A stretch of DNA of 64,000 nucleotides, taken from Varroa destructor (Eukaryota; Arthropoda; Arachnida; Mesostigmata; Varroidae). Both the position numbers and the translations under genes were made by a program. Of this stretch, positions 1 to 13,000 are shown one piece after another. The stretch's first letter is position 1, and each line of letters begins with the position of its first letter. Under the pieces are notes generated by a model, which was not told the DNA's origin, ran no database searches, and was given only the letters and a program-made list of their open reading frames with translations. The DNA lies in contig NW_019211455.1 of the NCBI RefSeq assembly GCF_002443255.2, positions 52,600,801 to 52,664,800 on the forward strand. Direction: 5' to 3'.

Positions 1-2053
1 AGCGTTTGGTTCGGCAAAATGGTAAACGTGGAGCGACCTTCATCTGTAATCTTCATCCGTTATGTTGCTGCATTGCAATGTGGAAAGGGCTTAGTCCTTT
101 AAAGACACTCCATCAAAACCTTTGTAACTATTATCATGTGAAGTCATATTCCGTGGCACGTTCAGCTGAGAGTCCATGAATGGTTTCTCGCGACCGGCTA
201 GATGGCTAGAAGCCATCTAACGCTTCGCTCTTTCTGGTGTGCCACACGAACGTAGTGGAAGTCTTCTCTCTAGTATCAATGCCACTCTGCTTACAGCGCA
301 TGCGGGTATAACTCAGAATACAATGACTAGACAGCAATTAACATTAGCGATGTCTGACTAATTAAATAAGAAAAAACGAGGTACGTTTGAGAAGTTGAAG
401 TCGATGAAGTTGAAGAGATTATTGTTTTTGTTTACATCGTTGAAATAATATTTTTGACAAGCGAAAGATCACCAGTAACACACTGAAGTCGTCTTTTTGA
501 ATTAATAGATTTGAATAATTACAATGCTACCCGATAGAAAGACGCGTAACGCGAAACAGTCAAACAGTATGTATATACATATATAAAGCGCAAGCCAGTC
601 TGTCACATTTGCTCTGGACAGCTATACGCGTTTTTAGATTAAACTACGTAAGCACAGCTATGACGCCATCGCAACGTTGGAAAACAACACGGTGCAGGCT
701 TAGCATAAGTAAGTTACAATAAAATATTAGAGAACTCGGTAACACCTTGCACATTCAAACCTACTGTATAATCCACGACGAAAAAGAAACAGCTGGATGT
801 ACTAAGGCCCAAAAGCTGATGCAGCTAATCCTACAATTTTTGTTGTCAGCAACAACGAAAAGGACGGAATCAAGTAATTCAAAAGCCTTTGAAGGCTTTT
901 CTCCGAAAGAGGAGAACGACAAAGTATTCTTTTGAAAAAAGCTATTATTAAATTGAAAAGAAATCAAATAACTCATTCCACAACTAACTCTCATCTCTAC
1001 ACTAGTCAGTACCTACCGCTCTCTAAAACTTTCACCTAATATTTCCGAAATAGTACTAGTTACTTTTGAGCATCTTGCCTGCTTCAAATTCCCTTCGACT
1101 GCTTGCACCCAAAAGAATCTGTTCGTCGCTTACTTCTTGTTGCGTATGGAAAGGTGTTATTTGTATTGGTGACGCGATGGTAGGAAACTCTCTCTCTCCT
1201 TTCTCTCTCTGGATACTTTAGTCTCATTATTTCGCTTATTTAAGAACTTTTTTCTTATATATATTTTTTTTGAACAACGTTTTGTTATAGTTGCATCATA
1301 TCCACCTTTAATAAAGTCTATCTAAGTTTTATCTTTGAAGCATTATCGTCACTACTATTGTTATTATTATTTATTTTTTACTCTACGTTTGTATATTCTC
1401 CTGCAACTTCAGCTGTTATCTTATTATTACGTCTTATTATATATCTATATATCAACTTATTATGTACTTTAGATACACCTGAACTATTTGCAATACTAAA
1501 GTCATAAATAGAATTCCTATCAATTTTGTCAAATTGAATGCAACGCATGACCGCCTTAGTTACCGTAAACTTAAATAAACTGTATTTAGTCCATACAACA
1601 AAAGAACGTATCTGTCACAGCCTGAAAACTTAACCTGCGGTTTCTAGCTTTTTCCCACTGGGACAAGCGGTCCAAGGATAATACGGAGAACTTTTCTTTT
1701 TTTTTTTCATTATTTTGCAACTATTTTGCTTTATATAGAACCGTACGTAGCAAGCCGATTATTAATTGTCAGGGCACTGTATAATATTAGCTGCCTGAGC
1801 AACCGCAACGTCATTATTTGACACAAAAATATCGCGAATATGAAATTATCACACACATTGACTATGGCGCCCGCATCAAACACCAATGCTACAACAGTAA
1901 TATGACCTAAACTTTCCCTGAGCCGAACGTTCGACTACTTGTGAAGGTAAGCAAGTTGAATTAAGTTGAAAAAATTTGACGACACTATATGTTGATTTTA
2001 TTCAACTTCACTTCATTCCTAAATGTTCCTGTCAACTAAATGTCTTTCCGTCA
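1..2053. other. Intergenic AT-rich sequence
   Basis: No coding exon or RNA gene is recognised. The stretch is AT-rich, with a (CT)-rich tract near 1189-1212 and TTATTATT-type low complexity at about 1350-1450. The last part, 1997-2053, is the 3' untranslated region of the HemK2-type gene read on the minus strand. Confidence 0.6.
1997..2002 (-). terminator. Poly(A) signal of the HemK2-type gene
   Basis: The plus strand reads TTTATT, which is AATAAA on the minus strand, about 52 bases past the stop codon of the methyltransferase at 2054. The distance is normal for a metazoan cleavage and polyadenylation signal. The cleavage site itself cannot be placed. Confidence 0.5.
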
Positions 2054-3775
2054 TCACAAATCCTGTTTTCTCTCAAAACAATAGACAAAAAGATGCTCAT
2101 TTCGACAGCGTCGTTCAATTACTTTACGGCCCTCCAAACCGAGGTAGTTTGCCCTCGTGCATACAAGCTCAGGGTTGTTTTCTTTTACCAATAATAAATA
2201 CAGGCGTCCGTTGTCACTTAGAAGTTGTGCGGCCTTTGGTAAAAGCCGATCAATGAGGTTCGTGCCCTTCGGACCGCCAGCCCACGCTAACTTGGTGGCG
2301 TCATCGGGCAGCGCCTCTTCTTCCGTTGTGGGTACGTACGGTGGATTACACAGCAACAAGTCAAGCTGGCCAGAGAGTCTGTAAAATCAAAAACGTGATG
2401 CGAATATATTACGAAAGCATTCATTGATTTTGAATATAAAGCTAAATGACTCTTAGTTATTATTCCTACGTGAACGAGTTCTCCTAATCGTCTCCTTATA
2501 GTATAGCACCTAGGATTCATTGTACTTGATATTAAAATATGGAACACTATAACGTTTGTGTACTGTAACAAACAGGAACACATGTCACGCGTGCTTACAA
2601 CGAGATACAGATTTTAATTTTGTGAGCAGTTCAAACTCTCATGTATACGTAAGCATACTCGATAAAGACGGAAGTATAAATAAGCTTCACAGACACGATG
2701 TTTATTGACTACAGCTCCAAAAGGTAAATACGATATAAACCTGTAGAAGAAACAAGAATCGATGTCGGCAACAACAGTTTCAAGGGAACGGTGTTTCCCC
2801 TTGGACTCGCTCAAGTGCCTGTCTGCTGTCCTGCGAGCGATCCTTGCAGCGATGGGGTTCACGTCCGTGGCAAGCAGGACGCAGCTTGGCAGATATTTGC
2901 CTAGGGCGCAAATTACAACTCCGGAACCGCAACCCACCTTGGCCGTTCATAAGAGAAACGAAACTAGCATAGTAAAACTAGCTCAATTAACATTTGTATT
3001 AATGATTATCATATATGTCGTCAAACCGAAAAACACTGCACAATTATTAAAGCCGGACTATTTTATTATCACTAGATATTATATCAAAACTTTGTGACTT
3101 ATCCAGCACTGATATAAGTAGTAGTTAAATTTACCTTGTTTCTTCTTCATTTTTTTAAATAATTTTTTTTTTTTAAATTAAGTTAAAAAATTAAAAACAG
3201 CGATGGATACGAAATACTGTAACCTATTGACGAATACTGAGACTCAAGCGATGCGATCGTTAGCGTGTCAGTTCAATGTATTCAATGTATATTTAATATA
3301 TTCTTTTTCAAAATACTCAAATTTATCCAGCCCGACCAAAATTAGAACTGTATATGCCCTAACTTTATGTATGTCCACCCACGAACTTTTGTAATTTATC
3401 TCTATTTGTGTTTCACTGTAGTTTTACATCAACAAAGAGCAATTGCGATTTTGACCTTCTTTAAATGTCATTAGGTTGAAAAGGTCCGGGATGCATTGGC
3501 GTCAAATTCGAAAACAGACATCACCATTCGCAAAGTATACATATCTAGAAAGCCAGACAAAAGTTAACGAATTTAAGACTAAGGAATAAAAACATGTCAT
3601 TTCTTAAACCTAAAACAAAGCATATACTAGAAACAAAACAAAGTACCTCGAGACAGATCACGGGGTTTAGTGCTTGAATGCTGGAGAGCTCCTTTTCTAG
3701 CGCGTCGATCAACAGGAATGAGTCTTCAGCTGGGTCATACACCGTTTCTACAACAGACGTATACGGAGTTTCCAT
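2054..3775 (-). CDS. N6AMT1: HemK2/N6AMT1-type protein-glutamine methyltransferase, 3 exons
   Basis: Complete gene of 216 codons in three exons, 3775-3647, 2937-2741 and 2378-2054, all joined by GT/AG introns of 709 and 362 bases with matching phases (0, then 2). The start is a true ATG at 3775. Visible motifs are a [11 protein letters not shown] segment near residues 12-22, the SAM-binding glycine loop EVGCGSG at 43-49, the acidic ATDVNP strand end near 66-71, and the catalytic NPPY at 120-123, which holds the methylated glutamine side chain in this family. A WAGG segment and KENNPE follow, as in animal N6AMT1, and the length matches the human protein (214 residues). Known role of the family: with TRMT112 it methylates the GGQ glutamine of release factor eRF1 and also histone H4 lysine 12. 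No TRMT112 gene is seen here. Nothing looks broken. Confidence 0.95.
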
Positions 3776-5319
3776 ATTGTGTTTCTTTCTGAATTCACGT
3801 ATTTCTCATTCATTGAAGTGTGCGGAATAAATATGTCCATTAACTGTAGCTTTCCTTGTCTTTCAGCGCGTCGTACCGTCAGTCCATTTGGAAAATTAAT
3901 AAGATATTACCCAGAAGAGCACTATGGGTTACTGGCGTACAAACGAAGTGTGAGTTTTTAGTTTCAACAACTATAGAAATTTCGCACCGATGCACAGGTT
4001 TCTACAACTGCGAAAAAAGCTATTCTCTTATTGCCTAAAACAAACAACAAGTGATACTGTTAATCGCACAAAAGTCTCAGAAATATACAAAAAATGCGAA
4101 TGAAAACGTTGACGAATCATTGTGCGGAAAAATTTAACTCGCCGGTAAAAGTGGTTCCGCCTTGTGCGATACCTGGTTGTATAAGTAGCTCATCTGTTTG
4201 TTCGAAGAGCGATCAGCTGATGGTGACGATAGATTTGGCGGGAAATTTTGATCATTCGCTGCTCGTAAAAAAGTTCCAAGTTAACAATCGCTTTATACCG
4301 TCTAAAAATATAATGATAAATAAATCTGATACGGCGAGTTACCCTTGTCATGGTTGCCCAAGGGTTAGCGTCGCCGAAATTGTTTGGCGGCTTGGTTTGT
4401 TCAAGTTCAAGCTGGCGGCGTCTGTGCTACATGTTGCCGCTTATCACACGAACCTAAATGTCAACAAACTTTGCTAGACCGGCTTGACCAGCTGTACCTG
4501 ATTTAGTATCAATCTGGTGATGGTCGGTCCCAATACGTTTCCCGTTTAAATATATTGCAGTTGGTCATGTTGTAGTACTGTGTTTGTCGAAAATTTCTTT
4601 TCAACATACCATCAGGTAATTTTCTTTTATGTATGTTTTATAAACATATGTATCCCTACGCGACGGCTAGAGATAGGTCATGAGGATTTAATGCTTTCTA
4701 TATTCAACTAGTGTTATAATATGTATTGTTCTATATGCCGATGACTGGGATTGAAGCAACCAATTATGCGACAGATTAAGCCGTCCTGGCCATCGCGCCA
4801 ACATAATGATCGTATTATGGTATTATTCAGACGCTGACAGCTTACATGGTGAAAAAGCGACAATATTTAGGTGTCCACTCAGTGGAAAATGGACGTCTCT
4901 TGTAATAAAAGTCGATCAATTTATTTTTATAAAAAAGGAACTAAGAAGAAGAGAACTGCAGGATTGATTTCTGACACTTAATTGACAGTTAAATAAATTT
5001 TACACACAATACGTTGACCAGTAGTCTTAAATATACTTACTGTAAGTTCTTTTACTTGGCAATTGTTTACCTCCATAAATGAGACCGAATCATTTATTGA
5101 TGAAGCAACAACATCTCATCGTTGGCGTCTAAATCACTGTTGTCGTTAGTTACTAACTTGCAAATAATAATTTAGGAATGAAAGTACATATATCTAAAAA
5201 TACTCTCGCAGGTGGTATCTTCGCTAGATCAGGGTGAGTCATCGCCTTGTTCTACATCTTCATATATACTTTCGCTATACAAACGACAGTCATCGATAAA
5301 GGCTTGCAAAAGCACCAGG
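3776..5319. promoter_or_regulatory. Divergent intergenic region between HemK2-type and Arp8 genes
   Basis: This 1.5-kb gap lies between the start codons of two genes transcribed in opposite directions, so both promoters should lie here. No convincing TATA box was found for either gene. A splice-acceptor-like CTCTCGCAG ends at 5211, and the frame is open from there to the Arp8 ATG at 5320, so a non-coding first exon of Arp8 may join at this point. A 127-codon open frame at 4094-4477 is listed separately. Confidence 0.5.
4094..4477 (+). CDS. Unrecognised 127-codon open frame (doubtful)
   Basis: An uninterrupted frame with a true ATG start codes for 127 residues, including seven cysteines in pairs such as PCAIPGC and PCHGC. 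I recognise no family, signal peptide or membrane segment. It sits in the promoter gap between HemK2 and Arp8, has no flanking splice signals that I trust, and contains an AT-rich middle that looks non-coding. It could be a lineage-specific small gene, part of a 5' leader of Arp8, or chance. Chance is the most likely reading. Confidence 0.15.
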   Translation: MRMKTLTNHCAEKFNSPVKVVPPCAIPGCISSSSVCSKSDQLMVTIDLAGNFDHSLLVKKFQVNNRFIPSKNIMINKSDTASYPCHGCPRVSVAEIVWRLGLFKFKLAASVLHVAAYHTNLNVNKLC

Positions 5320-8300
5320 ATGTTGGAAGAAGGCCCTTGGTTGGTGCGACCTACTGACATCGTAGTTATCCATCCTGGATCTCGCAACCTGCGCATCGGA
5401 CTCGCCAGTGATGCCACCCCGAGAACCCTTCCCCATTGCGTTGCTAGAAAACGACGGCGACAGACTGCCGGGTCTGCCCGAAAGATCACGGCCCCTCGAA
5501 CGCCAGCTAACTATCAATATTTGCCCCCGGTAATTACATCAACTCCGCTTGTCACTAACATAAGAGATACATGTCCTTGCGATTAGTGCTGGATGCGCCT
5601 AATTCTTTCATTGAGCGTTATAGCTCTTAAAAGAATTTCTGCTCACTGACTCTGTTTACACTACCCAGATGCCAAATTCAAGTGTAATGCTTCGAGAAAT
5701 ATGTATGTGTGATTATTATATACTCATTATAACTGAATAATCGGTAATAAGAGCTGTTTCTTCCTCGTAATACTCAACTATATTACAGGTGTCGGCAAAT
5801 AATGAGGTGCTTAGCGTAATCGACAAAAAGGCCCATCAGTTGTCTGGACTTCTGTCAAACTGTTTGACTTCGAAAGGGGTGCAGCGGTTTACGGTCGAGC
5901 AGAGTAGAACCATTCAAGTTGGCACGATCAGTGTTCAGGTGTTTTCGATGTGAAGTTATCTGACGAAATACGCTTTTCAATAAATCTGGCTAGTAGAGTT
6001 CATTTGTGGTACTGTCAATGTTCGAAAGAATTTCGTCTAAAAGTACCTCAACCTATCGTCCAGATAATTTAAGTATTATTGGTTTTCATTTTACGTCTTA
6101 CTCATATTTTCTGTTCATTGTGATAAAGAAAGTTCATTGTGATTTCTAGATGGGTGACGATAACAGTTATGTAAATCCCGCTGAAAACGTAGAGAAGCTT
6201 TTTGGCGATGAAGCTCTTCGCGTTCGTCCCGGTTCAGACTTCGATGTATTCTGGCCAATGAGGCGAGGTCGACTAAATCTTCACAAGGGTATAGGCGGTT
6301 CTTTGACGGCAGCCCTGCATGACCTTAAAGACATTTGGGACTGGGCAATTCGGGAGCACCTAAGCACAACCCCCGAAGGAAAAAGTGCGATACTGATCGT
6401 GAGCGACGTTTATGTAGCTGAGCATGTAAAAAGAATAGTAGACTTGCTCTTCCTTGAGCTGGGTTTTCAACGACTTTTTGTCCACGTTGAGAGCGTGTGC
6501 GCCGCTTTTGGCTCGGGAATGGCATCCGCCTGTGTTGTCGACGTTGGAGATCAGAAAACTTTAATCACATGCGTCGACGACGGAATCTCCCTCAAGCAGA
6601 CAAGACTGCTCATGGAGTTTGGAGGGGCGGATCTCACACAATTGATGAAGTATCTTTTTAAGGTAAAATTCTTGCGAACTCTTAGTCACCATTGTGGCTA
6701 TAGATAACATGAAGGAAGTTACGTGTACGTTTATGTGGATCACCAGGCTTCTCGAAAACAACTTGAATTTCTAGGTTCTGTGCTGTCAAGCTTTTTTTTT
6801 CGATGGCGTCCTGTAGCCTTTTTATTGATGACACTAATTATCGGAGGCCAATGTTCTGTAACAAAGCGGTCTCTATTAATTTCAGGAGAAAATGCCCTGG
6901 GGCGTTTACAAACCAGATTCCATTTACGACTCCCGTCTACTCGATCGTCTCAAGCAATCTTTTTGCCACCTGAACTTAGATCACTGTGGGGAGATTGAAG
7001 GACGGTTCATGCATTCGCCTCCGGGGGACACGCCAAGGGAATTTTCTCTGAGTGTCGCTGAAGAGGCGATGATTACTGTTCTCGGTGCGTTTTCTCCAGA
7101 TATGCTTGCTTTAACGGGGCCCAAGCGCAGCCATTTGCATGCTCCGCAGGTTTGCGATCCTCAGGACCCTCACGATGACCTGTATATTCTACAAACTCAG
7201 CGAAAACGTGGCGATGCCGAATTTGACGAAGGTGATGACGAGGACGGCCTTCCAACTGAACTTAAGGACCCCATAAGGCTTGAGACTATACCGATTCCCC
7301 AGGTTAGTGATAGATGAATGTATGTGTGTGCTTCCGAGCGTTTTCATAATAATTCCAAGTTAACTGATATGCAATTGGAATTTTTTTTGGCAACTTGGCA
7401 CAGACTACGAGCAATAGTAGTGAACGAAATGGGTGATTATCTCAAACTGAGTCATGTATCCAATGTCTTTTTGGGCTATTACTAAGCCTTTCATTTACTA
7501 ACGGGTAACCCTACTTTACACTGGCTGGCAAACGTTGCAGGTTCTTGGAATCGATGTCGCTATCTTACAATCGGTGGACCGTTGCGAATCGGAAGACGTC
7601 AAACGAAAGATGCTCTCACAGCTACTTTTAGTCGGGGGAGGATTGTCTTACTTTCCAGGAGTTGCCACCTGGCTACGCAACCGTCTCGCTGTACAAATGC
7701 CAAAAGCACTTCAAGGTATATATCCTATATCAAGTTGCGGGCGTCTTGCATTGTGCTGTACATGCGTACGCATGTAATATGATTTTAAATAGCTAGATTT
7801 GTCTCTCGTACTTCGCTGGCAACCTATGACCTAAGATATTTTCCCAGTGTGGGGTTGAATTAAAACTAGAAAAGAAACACCTGAATATTTTCGGCCCATA
7901 TAGCAGATTAGCTATTCCCAAAACTAGAACTGCAAAACTGATTTAGCTGCAGTATGAACACAAAAATTCTTATACGAGTTTGTGCTGTTATTATTTGTTA
8001 TATAATAGTGTTATTCTCAACCATTAATGTGTTAAATGATTTCTATATATAAGTGTACATCGTTCAGGGTTAACAAATTCGAAATTCATTAGTACATAGC
8101 TTTAAAGATAAGGGTAACTGCAATATAATTGCCATTAAAATCTCACGACGCATCTACGTAGAGTTCGTTTCGTCGCGTAACATGTTCGCTACCAGTTAAG
8201 CACATCCGACCCGACAATTTGGTACATATTAACAAGTATTCGGGGTGACAATTCTAGGTGAGCCAATTGAGATTGTGACTCGAGCAAAGGAACTCCCGCC

Positions 8301-8433
8301 TGATTCGTGCGTATGGCGAGGTGCCAACATAATGAGTCAACTGGATACTAGTCACGAATTATGGATTTCAGCGGCCGACTGGCGCCGCTACGGAAGCAAA
8401 GTTTTACGTGAACGATCAGTCTTCGGATGGTGA
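5320..8433 (+). CDS. ACTR8: Actin-related protein 8 (INO80 complex), 6 exons
   Basis: Complete gene with exons 5320-5529, 5789-5938, 6150-6662, 6886-7302, 7541-7715 and 8258-8433. All introns are GT/AG, 211-542 bases, and the phases agree, giving about 546 residues against 624 in human. Arp8 hallmarks appear in order: VIHPGS near residues 16-21, FWPMRRGRLN near 153, the phosphate-2 strand VVDVGDQKT at 249-257, DPQDPHD in exon 4, an acidic insertion after it, the LVGGGL adenosine-pocket motif at 460-465, a WRGA segment, and the C-terminus LRERSVFGW, close to the family ending. Arp8 is a nuclear actin-fold subunit of the INO80 remodeller that binds nucleosomes and DNA with Arp4 and actin. The N-terminus is shorter than in vertebrates. 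The ATG at 5320 is chosen because the actin-fold homology begins just after it. An upstream in-frame extension from a spliced leader cannot be excluded. Confidence 0.94.
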
Positions 8434-9560
8434 TAATTGCAAGATTTAGAGTTAAATGGTCTATGTTTATAAGTTCAATCCGGTAAAACGTATTTATATA
8501 TTCGATATACGTATTTCGACCTTAATGTTTTTTTTTTTTGGATATTCGTTTTACTTTTAGTTTTTGACGTTGAATATCATAAACTGGCCGTTAATTTTTC
8601 TTCGTTCAATCCCTTGTCCATTACATTGTAAATCTTGGCCAGCTTGAGCGCTTTCCAGGTATTCGTAGCCCAGTACAGATCTGGGTCGCACATAGCCCAA
8701 ACAGGCTGGGGCATATTTCACGACAAAGGAGTCAGACAACTCCAGCATTTTCCTTGTCATTTTCCTCCATATGCAAATGTCGTTTTATTGCTATCTGTTG
8801 TAAGATATCATCCTGAAGATGAGCACTATCTCGATATTCGTAGTAATGTAGCTATGAGACTACCGAAAAGTGCTTGTATGTAAATTTTAGAAATGCGAAT
8901 TGTCATGAATAAATGGGCTCCACAATTTATTAGATGGACGTTTTTTTTTTTTAGTCTAATCATTGCTTTATCGTGTAATAATCAGTATTATTAATCGTAT
9001 TAATCGTAAGCTAATCGTATTCTCAATATAATTTTTTAAATTGTTGTAGAGTTGTACGAGCTCAGTAATAAGTACCAGTGTGCCGAATATGAAGGTTGTG
9101 GATACTGGAAATATCTTTAGAAGACGTTTGTAGATATGAAGTTAACCCCGCAAGTGCTTATATGAACTTTTATCGTATGGTAATTTCTATTTATCATTTG
9201 TATCCAAACGGAACATGATATATGCATGGATACTTTATACAAAACAACATATTTATTAAAATATACATAAACGATATAATAGTGAGTCGATACAGAGCAG
9301 AGAGAAAAACGACCGAAACTATTCGAATGGTAGTAGCCTCATTGACCGAATGTGAACTTAGCGAGCGCAAACCTACCCTCGGATGTGCGAACTCCGTTGT
9401 CTTAATCTAGCTCGTTCCTTTTAATAGGATAACTGGTAAAAATATCGAATGCGAAGCTAGAATCGTAGAAAATAATCAGATGGAATATGGAAGCAAAGAA
9501 ATCCGTAGCTCGAAGAAATAGCGGGACAAATACATTCAGAATTCAACCCCATAAGGCGTC
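8434..9560. other. Arp8 3' flank and intergenic sequence
   Basis: The Arp8 3' untranslated region should start here. An AATAAA lies at 8908-8913 on the plus strand, about 475 bases past the stop, and is the nearest clear signal. The rest is AT-rich with T-runs at 8528-8539 and 8940-8953, and shows no coding exon. Confidence 0.5.
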
Positions 9561-10091
9561 TTAGATTCCAACCAAGGTACCGTACGAAGGCAAGGTCATT
9601 TGATTGTTGACTCGGCGAATCTGCGTTATAGCAGGTGCAGCAGTGTATTGTGTTATTACCAATTGTTTCCGTAGAACCCGAGGTCTGTATTGCCCGGTAA
9701 TCGATGGGGAGTTGATGATAAAATCGGCAGTATTTTTCGATTTAGTGCGTAGTTTATTCGTGGTCACCCCGGCTCGATATCCATTTGCCTCGGCAACGTA
9801 CGAAACAGTTCAGATGCTGCTATTCGCTAGTGGGATTGTGTACGAGCCCTGTACACGATCCTTCCCATCATTGGTCTGTTTCGCCGAATGGCTACCCCCG
9901 ACGTCCTCCGACGAATAAGCGAATTTAAACGGCATCGGAGCGTATTGCTGACAGGCAAAATCTGGGGCTGGCCTAAAAATAACAACTGTAGGCGATGATA
10001 CAACGACTCTAGGAGCGTCTATGGAGCTGCGAGCTAGTAGCTGAGCAACAATTCCACCAAACTGGCGGACTAACGCGCCGACAATGAAAAA
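9561..10091 (-). pseudogene. R&R cuticle protein, copy with internal stop codon
   Basis: This is a diverged copy of the intact cuticle gene at 15.2-16.1 kb, on the same strand. It begins at a good acceptor (CGCTTTACAG before 10091), at the position matching exon 2 of the intact gene, and runs 177 codons to a stop at 9561. The chitin-binding R&R region is recognisable (FKFAYSSED, QGSYT, SYVAEANGYRA, then TTNKL and an ALPSYG-like tail). A TGA at 9810-9812 interrupts it inside the R&R domain, exactly where the intact copy has CGA (Arg), a single C-to-T change. The frame is otherwise unbroken on both sides, so the loss is recent or the base is a sequence error. The signal peptide is weaker, and I could not assign a two-codon first exon in phase with certainty; the donor-like GCGC|GTAAGT near 10220 is out of phase with the nearest ATG. 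If transcribed, it would give a protein truncated in the chitin-binding fold. Confidence 0.8.
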
Positions 10092-13000
10092 CTGTAAAGC
10101 GACAAAGGAAACAAGGAGTTCTGAAGTTGTACAGGGGAATGCATAAAATTCAAGTGATGCTGTGCGATGCACATAAATAACTGATATACGGAGTTAAAAA
10201 CATCTAAAAAATTCTACTTACGCGCCACACCAATACGTGGCCATAAAATATGAAAATGGCATTTAGTATTAAATAAGTCTAATGGATCGGAATATTTCGA
10301 AGATGTGCTACATTGGCATTAGCCGTTTAGAGCACTACGAGGTGAGTTAGACGGCTTGTACACAAAAGTAAATACATGTTTCGAGTTAATACAATGAAAT
10401 ACTGCCGCGAACCATTGCTTCATACAGTACAATTCAGCTATAACATTCTATGACCCTGTGAGCGATTCGAATTTGAGTTGTAAATATGCCAGTAGGATCT
10501 TTCGTTACGACGTTCGCAACTTGGCAGTTAGGTAATCAGCAAAGGCACGACGGGTGGGTCATTATAGAATGTATTTTGTCTAATCTATCACGGATCAGCC
10601 ATTTGAATGTTTTAAACTAAATGTTATAATCGTTTTAGTTCGCGACTGTTTCAGACGTCTAGTGTCACTGAAGTTTCTCAATTTGAAAAAGATTGCCTGA
10701 AGAAGTTATCTGTTAGACGATCTGGATTGGAAATAATTTCATTCGCACAGATATGATATTTCTCATTCATTTTTATCACCAGCTGCTAAGTATACATAGT
10801 AACCACTACACAATGCTTGAAGTGTTTGGCGAGTCGCGTATTTAAGATAATCGTAAGCAGGAATAACCTTAGGAAATAACCTATAATATGAAAACATCAG
10901 TGGACTGTCTGGGTTCGCCTCAACGGTCGCCATCGCCGACGTTTTCGTTGAACTAGTTATATATTATAGTTTTTTCTGTTCGAGTCCAAGTGCAGCGTCA
11001 TCAACGAGACCATTTTGGTGTGTTTATTTTCCGCTAGACTGAATAAACCAACTAACGGACGCCTTTCATTTGTGCGTAACCGTCAGTGAACTGATAACAA
11101 ATGGCCACAGCGTCATCTTATCTATCGGCGATATACAGAACGTACTTACTAGGAAAAAAAGTATAGTAAATTAGCGCATTATGATACGATCGCACAACAG
11201 CGGCAGTAACGTGCCCGCGCAAATTATTCACATTCGACGCTATTCTTCACGTAATGCTGCACCTGCAGATATTAATAGAATCTTTTTCTGTGTACTATAA
11301 CACGGTTAGTGAATTAATAATACGATTCGGAGAACAATAACTCCATGTACTTGCCTATTCTCACTATTTGAATGTTTACACGAAATTTAACATGAAGATG
11401 TAACGAATATATCCGACGCACCGTGCTCCAGCTAGCTCTCTATTCTTCTTCCCCTCGGTTTCTGGGTGTGTGTGCCATGATTTGGTCAATGGGTTATATA
11501 TATATATACTCCGAGTTCCTTGTGTGGGGTTGCTGCGCGGGTCTTCAAGCCATTTGTTGGCTAGAACAATATTGCGTCGTTGTAACTACTTAATGAGCGA
11601 GCGTGGTTGACGAGGTAATGCATAAAAAGACTGTTATCTGCAATTCATTGCTTTTGGTGACGGCAAATGTTCGTATCAACAGTTTTGCTTCTCTAGCTAA
11701 GGCCATTATACTAAACCGCTAATGAGAGGGTGCCAGTTCAGCGGTGGGCTGCTGGTTATGCATGTTGTAATCCATCTTGTAGATTCCACTGTACATACAT
11801 ACATAGAGCCTTCAAGGAAGACATCTAAAGTGAATATATTTAAATCACACGCAGTTACACCGCCAGCCTAACCTACTGAACATTTTCTTTTTTCATCTTG
11901 ATTGATTAAGAAATAGGAATGACACTATTTCTGCTTACATACTGCGGCTTTAACTTGAGTACAAAGTAAACGTCAACAATACAATAGATAAGAAAACACT
12001 ATACCCCGATACCAAAGCCACATGAATTGAAAGCCACGCAGTAAGTTTCGGCGCATCCAACGGTCGAAATGGTTGCTTCAAAGCTTTGTTACGAAATCAA
12101 ATGATAGACACAACATACAACCGTTTCGTCTTTTTATTTGGTTATTGTCAATAACAGTAATAATTGTTATTATATTGCGGCTCTAATGTCGAGGAAAAAC
12201 GAAAAAATGACGCGTCTTTTTTCAAGGTACAAAAGATCATTGGTTTTCTATTGAGAAGTGCTTCATGACGATGTTCGATGATAAAAAATATCTCTAAATG
12301 AGTGGGGCATATCGTTAATGACATTGCGTTAATGAAGAACAAAGTAGAATCTGCATCATTTGCTTTTTATTAATCCGAATTATAGAGGCGAAAGGATAGT
12401 TACGTGTGTTGATTTCGACAACCGTCATGTAACAGTCTGTAGAAATGTTTTTCTTATGAATTTCAACATTAATAGGTTAAGCAAATGCTATTTTATCTAC
12501 ATTTTTCATTGCAAAGACTCTGTCGAACAATAGATTATTATCGATTACTACACCGATTGTTGATATAATTTAGGGAATAGTTTGACAAGTTAAAAAGATA
12601 ACGTCCATTTTTTTTGGAAAATTAGAATGTTGTCTGTACATCATTAAACAGTGAACGGTTTGTAAAGTGAACAGTCCACACAGTTTCGATAATGCAAATA
12701 AGTTGAATCTTGTTTTTTTTCAAAGCTTTGAAATATATTGACTATATAATTCTCGATATAGGTTTGCTAAGTGGACAGTGTATTTTTATTTTTATCTTTT
12801 TCAGCAGCTACTGAGTCTCAGATAATCAATAGTAGGTTTAATGTAGCAGTCGGTATTGCCCCTTCCACTTTGAATTTACGGTTGTTTCATTGCAAAAAAA
12901 GCACCTAAACCTGTCTATTTTGTGACCCATTTTTTGTTACTTTCTCAATTTACGTTTAATAGTTATGATAAGTTCAATATTAAAACAGGAACTTGATATT

